This document shows positions 1 through 4,609 of a stretch of 6,013 bases of DNA, piece after piece. Origin of the DNA: Pseudomonadota bacterium. GTDB lineage: Bacteria > Pseudomonadota > Alphaproteobacteria > Rhizobiales > Xanthobacteraceae. The notes below the pieces were generated by a model. It ran no database searches and was not told the origin of the DNA. It saw nothing but the letters and a program-made list of their open reading frames with translations. Numbering within the stretch: position 1 is the stretch's first letter; each line of letters opens with the position of its first letter. The DNA lies in NCBI GenBank assembly GCA_023391175.1, contig JAEWBL010000381.1, positions 1 through 6,013 on the forward strand. The letters run 5' to 3'. A program made the translations under genes and the position numbers.

Positions 1-1530
1 CGCGACGAACAGGAAGGTGAGCAGATAGAACACGTCCGAGAAGGCCATCACCAGCGCCTGCTGGCGCACGATGGCCGCCATCTGCTTCAGCGCCGCGGCC
101 GAGGCATCCGAGCCGAGCTTGGCGAAGCCGGCGGTGATGGTGTCGAGCCGCTCCACGGCCGCCGCGCTCGCCCAGTCCACATGCTCGTGCAGGCGGGCGA
201 GGTGCAAATCCCACCGGTTGTTCAGCACCGTGTTGATGAGCGCGAGCCCCACCGCGCCGCCGAGGTTGCGCATGAGGTTGAACAGCCCGGAGGCGTTCTT
301 CAGCTGCGCCGGCGGCATGGTGCCGAGCGAGATGTTGTTGATGGGGATCATCGCGATCATCAGCCCGACGCCGCGCAGGATCTGCGGGATGAACAGCTCC
401 CAGAAATCCCAGTCCTTGGTGATGTAGGTCACCCACCACGTGCCAACCGCGAAGGCGCCGAAGCCCGCGCCCATCATGATGCGCGGATCGATCTTGGTCA
501 TCAGCCGCCCGGCGATGGGTGCGGTAAGGAACATGGCGATGCCGGTGACGAACATGGTCTCGCCGATCTGCAGCGCCGAGTAGCCGCGCACCCGGCCGAG
601 GAAGACGGGATAGAGATAGGTGAGCCCGTAGAGCCCGATGCCCATGATGAAGCTGAAGGCCGAGCCGATGGAGAAATTGCGGTTCTCGAAGGCGCGCAGG
701 TCCACCACCGGATGGTCCGTGGAGAACACCCGCGCGAAGAAGGCGAGGGACGACACTCCGCACAGGATGGCGAAGGCGACGATGTACTGGTCCTCGAACC
801 AGTCGTTGGTCGGCCCCTCCTCCAGCACGAATTCCAGGCTGCCGAGGAAGCCCGCCATGAACAGGAGGCCCCACCAGTCGAACTTGTCGAGCAGCGCGAA
901 GTCCGGCTCGTCGAAGTCGATCAGCGTCACCGCCGCCAGCACCACGAACATGCCGGGGATGACGTTGATGAGGAACAGCCAGTGCCAGGAGAAGAGGTCG
1001 GTGAGATAGCCGCCCACGGTCGGGCCGATGGTGGGCGCCAGCGTCGCCACGAGGCCGATCATGGGCGCCACGATGGGCTGCTTCTCGCGCGGGAACACCG
1101 AATAGGCGGCGGCGAAGACGGTGGGGATCATGCCGCCGCCGAGGAAGCCCTGCAGCGCGCGGTAGACGATCATCTCGTTGATGGAGGAGGCCGTCGCGCA
1201 CATGAAGCTCATGAGCGTGAAGCCCGCCGCCGAGGCCGCGAACAGCCAGCGCGTCGACAGCGCCCGGGACAGGAAGCCCGAGAGCGGGATCATCACCACC
1301 TCGGCGATGAGGTAGCTGGTCTGCACCCAGGAGATTTCATCCGAGGAGGCGGCAAGGCCGGCCTGGATCTCGGCCAGGGAGGCGGAGACGATCTGGATGT
1401 CCAGGATCGCCATGAACATGCCGAACACCATGCACAGGAAGGCGAACATGCGCCGCCCGTCCACATGCGCGGCGGGGGCGGCAGGAGGCGCTCCCGCCGC
1501 GGATGGCTTCAGGGTCAGGGTGTCGGCCAT
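1..1530 (-). CDS. emrB: EmrB-type DHA2 family multidrug efflux MFS transporter (3' end outside window)
   Basis: Inner-membrane, proton-driven drug exporter, the pump of an EmrAB-type tripartite system. The 510 visible codons run open to the window edge; E. coli EmrB has about 512 residues, so probably only a short C-terminal piece is missing. About 14 hydrophobic helices can be counted, starting near residue 28, with the last one cut by the edge. Family motifs are visible: LDIQIVSASL (43-52, the conserved Asp of TM1), GFLSRALSTRW (85-95, motif A loop), YRALQGFLGGGMIP (123-136, motif B Arg124) and APTIGPTVGG (165-174, the motif C antiporter signature). A hydrophilic segment of about 60 residues lies between TM13 and TM14 (about 437-495), as in DHA2 pumps. 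The ATG start has AGGAGG five bases upstream. The gene follows emrA after a 33-bp gap, so the two are almost certainly cotranscribed. The pump class is clear; the substrate cannot be read from sequence. Confidence 0.95.
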   Translation of the reverse strand, partial: MADTLTLKPSAAGAPPAAPAAHVDGRRMFAFLCMVFGMFMAILDIQIVSASLAEIQAGLAASSDEISWVQTSYLIAEVVMIPLSGFLSRALSTRWLFAASAAGFTLMSFMCATASSINEMIVYRALQGFLGGGMIPTVFAAAYSVFPREKQPIVAPMIGLVATLAPTIGPTVGGYLTDLFSWHWLFLINVIPGMFVVLAAVTLIDFDEPDFALLDKFDWWGLLFMAGFLGSLEFVLEEGPTNDWFEDQYIVAFAILCGVSSLAFFARVFSTDHPVVDLRAFENRNFSIGSAFSFIMGIGLYGLTYLYPVFLGRVRGYSALQIGETMFVTGIAMFLTAPIAGRLMTKIDPRIMMGAGFGAFAVGTWWVTYITKDWDFWELFIPQILRGVGLMIAMIPINNISLGTMPPAQLKNASGLFNLMRNLGGAVGLALINTVLNNRWDLHLARLHEHVDWASAAAVERLDTITAGFAKLGSDASAAALKQMAAIVRQQALVMAFSDVFYLLTFLFVA

Positions 1531-1535
1531 GGCCG

Positions 1536-1541
1536 CCTCCT
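1536..1541 (-). promoter_or_regulatory. Ribosome binding site of emrB
   Basis: A perfect AGGAGG on the minus strand ends five bases before the ATG at 1530-1528. It lies in the 33-bp emrA-emrB gap, so emrB has its own strong initiation signal rather than depending on overlap with emrA. Confidence 0.85.
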
Positions 1542-1563
1542 GTCGAGGCTCAGGATGCGCGCG

Positions 1564-2814
1564 TCAGGACGCGGGCGAGGGGGTGGGCGCGGCGGCGGTG
1601 GAGGTGGCGGGAGCGGACTTGGTGTCCACCGTCGCCGTCACCGACATGCCGGGGCGCAGTTCATGCTTGGCAAGCACGCGGGGATCGATGGCGATACGCA
1701 CGGGGATGCGCTGCACGATCTTGGTGAAGTTGCCGGTGGCATTCTCCGGCGGCAGCAGGCTGAACACCGAGCCCGAGGCCGGCGACACGCTCACCACCTT
1801 TCCGGTGAAATCGTGGTCCGGATAGGCATCGACGTAGACATCAACGCTCTGGCCGGGCTTCAGGCGACCGAGCTGGGTCTCCTTGAAGTTGGCATCCACA
1901 TAGACGCCCTCCAGCGGCACCACGGCGACGAGGCGCGTGCCGGTCTGCACCAATTGGCCCACCTGCACCGCGCGGTTGCCGACCACGCCGTCGATGGGCG
2001 CGCGCACCACGGTGAAATCGAGGTCGCGCTTGGCCTGGTCGCGGGCGGTCTTCAGCTCGTCGAGCACGTGCGCCGCCTCGGTGCGCTGGGCGGCGAGCAC
2101 CACCACCTGCGCCTCGGCGGAAGCGATAGCGGCCTTGGCGGCCTCCACGCTCGCGGCGGTCTTGTCCTTGTCGGCGCGGGCATTGTCGAGGGTGGAGCGG
2201 CTGGCGAAGTCGGAGCGGGCGAGCTTGTCCTGCCGGTCGAATTCCGCCTGCGCGCGCTTCTGGTCGGCCTCGGCCGAGGTGAGCTGCGCCTTCATCTGGT
2301 CCACGGTGGCGCGGGCCGCCGTTTCCTGCTGGTCGAAGCGGGCCAGCGTTGCCTGCTGGGTGGCGATCTTGTTCTCGGCCGACTGGAGGGCGAGGCGATA
2401 GTCGCCATCATCGATGCGGGCGATCACGTCGCCGGCCTTGACCCACTGGTTGGTGTCCACGTCCACGCTCTTCACGTAGCCGCCGACCTTGGCCGCGATC
2501 ACCGAGGTGTCGGCCGCCACATAGGCATCGTCGGTCGAGACCTGGAAGCGGCCGACCTGCCACCAATGGGTGCCGTACCAGCCGCCGGCCGCGAGCAGCA
2601 CCGCCAGCACGGAACCGAAGATGAGCGGCTTGCGCGAGCGGGCCTTGGCCGGGGCCGGCGCCTCGGCTTCCGCCACCGCAGCGGCGGGAGGGGTCTCCTC
2701 CCGCCGCGCCTTGAGCACGGTCACGCCGGCCGAGGGGGTTTCGGCCTGCGCATCCGTCTGCGGTTCGGGGGTAATGGCGGGCGGCGCCGCCTCTTTCCTG
2801 TTGATCTGAGCCAC
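1564..2814 (-). CDS. emrA: EmrA-type periplasmic adaptor (HlyD/MFP family) of multidrug efflux pump
   Basis: Membrane-fusion protein of 416 aa that links the EmrB pump to an outer-membrane channel. Order of parts: an Ala/Pro/Glu-rich cytoplasmic tail (1-62), one membrane anchor (about 63-81, PLIFGSVLAVLLAAGGWYG), first half of the lipoyl domain (about 103-138, with VIAAKVGGYV), a long Ala/Gln/Lys/Asp-rich helical hairpin (about 140-263), second lipoyl half (about 266-300, TVVRAPIDGVVGNR), then the beta-barrel (303-395). The segments VDANFKETQL (307-316), SVFSLLPPENATGNF (349-363) and RIPVRI (369-374) are typical of EmrA rather than RND-type adaptors. The C-terminus is a short Ala/Pro/Thr/Ser tail. 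The start is a GTG with GGGAG eight bases upstream; no ATG fits this N-terminus. First gene of the emrAB operon, divergent from a TetR regulator, which together support drug-inducible efflux. Confidence 0.95.
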   Translation of the reverse strand: MAQINRKEAAPPAITPEPQTDAQAETPSAGVTVLKARREETPPAAAVAEAEAPAPAKARSRKPLIFGSVLAVLLAAGGWYGTHWWQVGRFQVSTDDAYVAADTSVIAAKVGGYVKSVDVDTNQWVKAGDVIARIDDGDYRLALQSAENKIATQQATLARFDQQETAARATVDQMKAQLTSAEADQKRAQAEFDRQDKLARSDFASRSTLDNARADKDKTAASVEAAKAAIASAEAQVVVLAAQRTEAAHVLDELKTARDQAKRDLDFTVVRAPIDGVVGNRAVQVGQLVQTGTRLVAVVPLEGVYVDANFKETQLGRLKPGQSVDVYVDAYPDHDFTGKVVSVSPASGSVFSLLPPENATGNFTKIVQRIPVRIAIDPRVLAKHELRPGMSVTATVDTKSAPATSTAAAPTPSPAS

Positions 2815-2822
2815 CTTGGTCT

Positions 2823-2827
2823 CTCCC
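2823..2827 (-). promoter_or_regulatory. Ribosome binding site of emrA, supporting a GTG start
   Basis: GGGAG on the minus strand lies eight bases before a GTG codon (2814-2812). There is no ATG nearby in frame, so this site decides the GTG start of emrA. Confidence 0.65.
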
Positions 2828-2841
2828 GGCCAGCTGGGGCC

Positions 2842-2860
2842 TGACTGAACGGTTTAGTCA
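2842..2860. promoter_or_regulatory. Operator 1: 19-bp palindrome, probable TetR-family binding site
   Basis: TGACTGAACGGTTTAGTCA reads as TGACT-R-AAC-N-GTT-Y-AGTCA: an odd-length palindrome centred on 2851 with one mismatched base pair per half. Length and symmetry are typical of TetR-family operators. Its core is repeated exactly at 2883-2900. It sits in the emrA leader, downstream of the predicted start of transcription. Confidence 0.75.
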
Positions 2861-2872
2861 AAATCTGCAGCC

Positions 2873-2900
2873 ACTATATTGAACTGAACGGTTTAGTCAA
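2873..2900 (-). promoter_or_regulatory. Promoter of the emrAB operon
   Basis: On the minus strand TTGACT (2900-2895) and TATAGT (2878-2873) are 16 bases apart, each matching five of six bases of the sigma-70 consensus. Transcription would start near 2866, giving a leader of about 50 bases. The right-hand palindrome (2881-2899) covers the -35 box and spacer, and the left-hand one (2842-2860) lies just after the start point. A bound repressor should therefore block both RNA polymerase binding and escape. Seen in sequence; activity is inferred. Confidence 0.7.
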
Positions 2901-2907
2901 TTACTTT
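2879..2907 (+). promoter_or_regulatory. Candidate promoter of the TetR-family regulator gene
   Basis: TTGAAC (2879-2884) and TACTTT (2902-2907) are 17 bases apart. The match to consensus is moderate (four and three of six bases), but spacing is ideal and this is the only reasonable plus-strand option near the gene. Operator 2 fills the spacer, which predicts negative autoregulation. Transcription would begin around 2914. Confidence 0.4.
2881..2899. promoter_or_regulatory. Operator 2: second copy of the palindrome, between both promoters' elements
   Basis: GAACTGAACGGTTTAGTCA differs from operator 1 only at its first two bases, so one arm is weaker at its outer end. Bases 2883-2900 are an exact 18-bp direct repeat of 2844-2861, with centres 39 bp apart. 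It overlaps the emrAB -35 box on the minus strand and lies between the -35 and -10 of the candidate regulator promoter on the plus strand. A repressor here would control both directions. Confidence 0.75.
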
Positions 2908-2945
2908 GACAAAATGCTGGAAGGGTTCCATGCAGGAGACCGCCG

Positions 2946-2953
2946 AAGGAGGG
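2946..2953 (+). promoter_or_regulatory. Ribosome binding site that sets the regulator start at 2959
   Basis: AAGGAGGG contains a full AGGAGG (2947-2952) six bases before the ATG at 2959. An in-frame ATG at 2914 has no such site and lies at the predicted transcription start, so 2959 is preferred. Confidence 0.8.
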
Positions 2954-2958
2954 CGGAT

Positions 2959-3630
2959 ATGAACGAGGCACTCGAACGTGCGAAGGCGGCGGACACCCCC
3001 TCCCCCGCCGAGCAGGATATGGAGGCGAAGAAGCGTCTCGACATCATCGACGGCGCCCGCCGCGTCTTCTTCCACAAGGGTTTCGACGGTGCCAGCATGG
3101 ACGAGATCGCCCGCGCGGCGTCGGTCTCCAAGGCCACCATCTACGTCTATTTCCAGAGCAAGGCGGACCTGTTCCGCGCGCTGGTGGAGGCCGACCGCCG
3201 GCAGTCCGCCGAACGCCTGTTCGAGTTCGACGAGGCGGATGCGGACGTCGGGAGCCTTCTGAATCGCATCGGCGTCACGTTCATGAGCATGATGATCCGG
3301 CCGAACCACATCCGGCTCGTGCGCATGGTGTTCGGCGTGGCGGAGAAGTTTCCCGCCATCGGCCAGACCTTCTTCGAGAGCGGCCCCTGCTATGGCGGCC
3401 GCCGCCTCGCCGAACTGCTGCAGAAGCAGGTGGAACTGGGCCGGCTCGACGTGGACGACTGCCAGGCCGCCGCCTTCGAGTTCTTCAACCTGTGCCAGGG
3501 CAATCAGGTGAAGGGGCTGATGTTCGGCGTGTCCGAAGGGCCGACGCCCGAGGACATCGAACGGACGGTCGGCCGCGCGGTGCGGGTGTTCCTTGCCGCC
3601 TACGGGCCGAAGGACAAGCCCGCCGGCTGA
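2959..3630 (+). CDS. TetR/AcrR-family transcriptional repressor of the divergent emrAB operon
   Basis: DNA-binding dimeric repressor of 223 aa, normally within the usual 190-230 aa TetR size. The helix-turn-helix domain spans about residues 25-71: RLDIIDGARRVFFHKGF leads into the recognition region MDEIARAASVSKATIYVYF, then the usual SKADLF(RAL). The C-terminal ligand domain (about 80-215) is helical and of the AefR-like type, with RLVRMVFGVAEKFP (119-132) and a conserved-looking FFNLCQGNQVKGLMFG (175-190). It is divergent from emrA, with two palindromes in the 144-bp space between the starts, so local repression of emrAB and of itself is the simple reading. The start at 2959 is chosen for its strong ribosome binding site; an ATG 45 bases upstream would add 15 residues. 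The inducer cannot be predicted. Confidence 0.93.
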   Translation: MNEALERAKAADTPSPAEQDMEAKKRLDIIDGARRVFFHKGFDGASMDEIARAASVSKATIYVYFQSKADLFRALVEADRRQSAERLFEFDEADADVGSLLNRIGVTFMSMMIRPNHIRLVRMVFGVAEKFPAIGQTFFESGPCYGGRRLAELLQKQVELGRLDVDDCQAAAFEFFNLCQGNQVKGLMFGVSEGPTPEDIERTVGRAVRVFLAAYGPKDKPAG

Positions 3631-3633
3631 AGC

Positions 3634-3652
3634 GGGTGGGCGCGGCCCGCCC
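3634..3652 (+). terminator. GC-rich hairpin after the TetR-family gene, possible weak terminator
   Basis: GGGTGGGC (3634-3641) pairs with GCCCGCCC (3645-3652) over eight pairs including one G-U, with a three-base loop, four bases after the regulator's stop. Only two T follow before a run of C, so it lacks a proper U tract. It may attenuate read-through into the next gene or just stabilise the 3' end. Confidence 0.3.
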
Positions 3653-3681
3653 TTCCCCTATTCCCGACGCCGGGCATCCCC

Positions 3682-3686
3682 GGAGG
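3682..3686 (+). promoter_or_regulatory. Ribosome binding site of the 210-aa unknown gene
   Basis: GGAGG lies eight bases before the ATG at 3695. A nearer ATG at 3689 is in another frame and too close to this site. The open frame upstream back to 3593 overlaps the regulator gene and has no comparable signal, so 3695 is the preferred start. Confidence 0.65.
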
Positions 3687-3694
3687 CATGGGAC

Positions 3695-4327
3695 ATGGCA
3701 GGCGACACCACGCCCCGGCAGAACCGGGTGACACCCCTCGGCACCATCGAGGCGGTGCCCGAGCGCGGCCTCCTCATGGGCAACCGGGGCAACCTGCGCC
3801 GGCCGGACGGCACGCAGAAGCTCTGGCACGCGCGCGGCTGGGTCTGCTGCGTCACGTCCTTCCGCGGCCGTCGGATCGATCTCGATGATCCGCGCCGCTA
3901 CACGCCGCTCTTCTTCATGGACGAGGCCGTCGCCCTTGCCGCCGGCCACCGGCCCTGCGGGGAATGCCGGCACGCGGACTATCAGGCCTTCAAGCAGGCC
4001 TGGCGGCGGGCCTTCGATCTGCCCGAGCACACGCCCCTGACCGCCGGCGCCATGGACTCGGCGCTGCACGCAGCCCGCATCGCGCGCAGCCGGAAGGTGA
4101 CCTTCCGCGCCGCCCTGCGCGATCTCCCGGCCGGCACCTTCGTCGCACTGGACGAGCGGCCGGACGAGGCCTTCCTCGTCGATCACGGCGCGCTCCACCG
4201 CTGGAGCCACGCCGGGTACGGCCCGCCCGTCGCGATGCCGGGGACAGACGCGACCGTGCTCACGCCGGAGCCCACGGTGGGGGTGCTGCGGGCGGGCTAC
4301 ACGCCGCAGATGGCGGCGCGGGGATAG
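3695..4327 (+). CDS. Conserved hypothetical protein with an Ada-like RPCGEC cysteine motif
   Basis: A 210-aa soluble protein with no signal peptide or membrane segment; I cannot name a function. The look is that of a family I recall from proteobacterial genomes as unnamed: MGNRGNLRR (28-36), GWVCCVTSFRGRR (48-60), then EAVALAAGHRPCGECR (77-92), and a C-terminal part with DHGALHRWSHAGYGPP (163-178) and RAGYTP (199-204). Its only cysteines are C51, C52, C88 and C91. The LAAGHRPCGEC stretch strongly resembles the ALAAGFRPCKRC segment carrying the last two zinc ligands of the Ada methylphosphotriester domain, so a zinc site is plausible, but the spacing of the first pair differs. No methyltransferase domain is present. 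It lies 64 bp after the TetR-family gene on the same strand and might share its transcript; a role in drug resistance is not supported. Codon use matches the neighbours, and the long reading frame is real coding by its conserved-looking motifs. Confidence 0.82.
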   Translation: MAGDTTPRQNRVTPLGTIEAVPERGLLMGNRGNLRRPDGTQKLWHARGWVCCVTSFRGRRIDLDDPRRYTPLFFMDEAVALAAGHRPCGECRHADYQAFKQAWRRAFDLPEHTPLTAGAMDSALHAARIARSRKVTFRAALRDLPAGTFVALDERPDEAFLVDHGALHRWSHAGYGPPVAMPGTDATVLTPEPTVGVLRAGYTPQMAARG

Positions 4328-4330
4328 GCG

Positions 4331-4347
4331 CTTCCCTTCGGGCGAAG
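4331..4347 (+). other. Small TTCG-tetraloop hairpin just after the unknown gene
   Basis: CTTCCC pairs with GGG-C-GAAG around a TTCG loop, with one bulged C, three bases past the stop codon at 4325-4327. C(UUCG)G loops are unusually stable in RNA. There is no U tract, so it is more likely a 3'-end stabiliser or weak terminator than a full terminator. Confidence 0.3.
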
Positions 4348-4390
4348 ATACAAGCGGAAGGTATCCGCGCAGCCCGCGCCATGGCGTCCT

Positions 4391-4448
4391 CCCCTCTCCC
4401 CTTGCGGGAGAGGGTGGATCGCGGCGCCGCCGCGAGACGGGTGAGGGG
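4391..4448. repeat. Left unit of a GC-rich intergenic palindromic repeat
   Basis: Two stacked stem-loops. CCCTCTCCC (4392-4400) pairs with GGGAGAGGG (4406-4414) around CTTGC, and TCGCGGC (4419-4425) pairs with GCCGCGA (4429-4435). The unit ends in GGGTGAGGGG (4439-4448), which is the exact reverse complement of CCCCTCACCC at 4491-4500, the left end of the next unit. This CTCTCCC...GGGTGAGG style is common in dispersed repeats between genes of GC-rich alphaproteobacteria. It lies between convergent genes, where such hairpins can stop or protect transcripts from both sides. Confidence 0.65.
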
Positions 4449-4517
4449 TGTGGCGCCGCCTGGGCCTGCTCTCGCCTTTGCCCCGCGAGCCCCCTCACCC
4501 CCGGGCCCTCTCCCGCA

Positions 4518-4541
4518 TGAACTCGGCTGTTGCCGAGTTCA
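4518..4541. repeat. Perfect hairpin A (10-bp stem, TGTT loop)
   Basis: TGAACTCGGC pairs perfectly with GCCGAGTTCA around TGTT. Bases 4524-4536 are the exact reverse complement of 4559-4571 in hairpin B, so A and B are inverted copies. No U tract follows in either direction, so it does not look like a classical intrinsic terminator. Confidence 0.7.
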
Positions 4542-4552
4542 GATCGTAAAGG

Positions 4553-4578
4553 TCGAAGTCGGCAACAGCCGACTTCGA
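4553..4578. repeat. Perfect hairpin B (11-bp stem, AACA loop), mirror copy of hairpin A
   Basis: TCGAAGTCGGC pairs perfectly with GCCGACTTCGA around AACA. Its loop is complementary to the TGTT loop of hairpin A. Compared with the reverse complement of A, the shared 22-base core differs at just two bases, and those two bases pair with each other, so the stem stays perfect. Confidence 0.7.
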
Positions 4579-4609
4579 GGGGAGAGGTGAGGAAGCACGC
4601 TCCGCCTCC

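Larger units (their letters stand above)
4491..4592. repeat. Right repeat unit, inverted relative to the left, carrying an internal hairpin pair
   Basis: CCTCACC (4493-4499) and CCTCTCCC (4507-4514) are matched by GGGAGAGG (4580-4587) and GGTGAGG (4586-4592), so the outer parts form one large palindrome. Where the left unit has a loop of five bases, this unit holds about 65 bases containing two further hairpins. This looks like the same repeat family expanded or invaded by a small palindromic insert. The unit ends 18 bases before the lldD stop codon. Confidence 0.6.

Noticed and set aside
181..2844. An 887-codon open frame on the plus strand, opposite emrB and emrA
   Set aside because: Its translation is His/Arg/Gly/Glu-rich low-complexity sequence with no recognisable domain, as expected opposite GC-rich coding sequence. 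The minus strand carries clear EmrA and EmrB motifs over the same bases.
3485..4498. A 337-codon minus-strand open frame opposite the unknown gene
   Set aside because: Arg/Pro/Gly-rich and without motifs. It crosses both the end of the regulator gene and the repeat region, whereas the plus-strand 210-aa frame has a ribosome binding site and family-like motifs.
3964..4590. A 208-codon plus-strand frame overlapping the unknown gene and running into the repeats
   Set aside because: It is a shifted-frame shadow that ends inside the palindromic repeats and has no ribosome binding site.
4391..4592. CRISPR array or insertion sequence in the repeat-rich spacer
   Set aside because: Repeats are inverted and palindromic, not regularly spaced direct repeats, and there is no transposase or target-site duplication that I can see.
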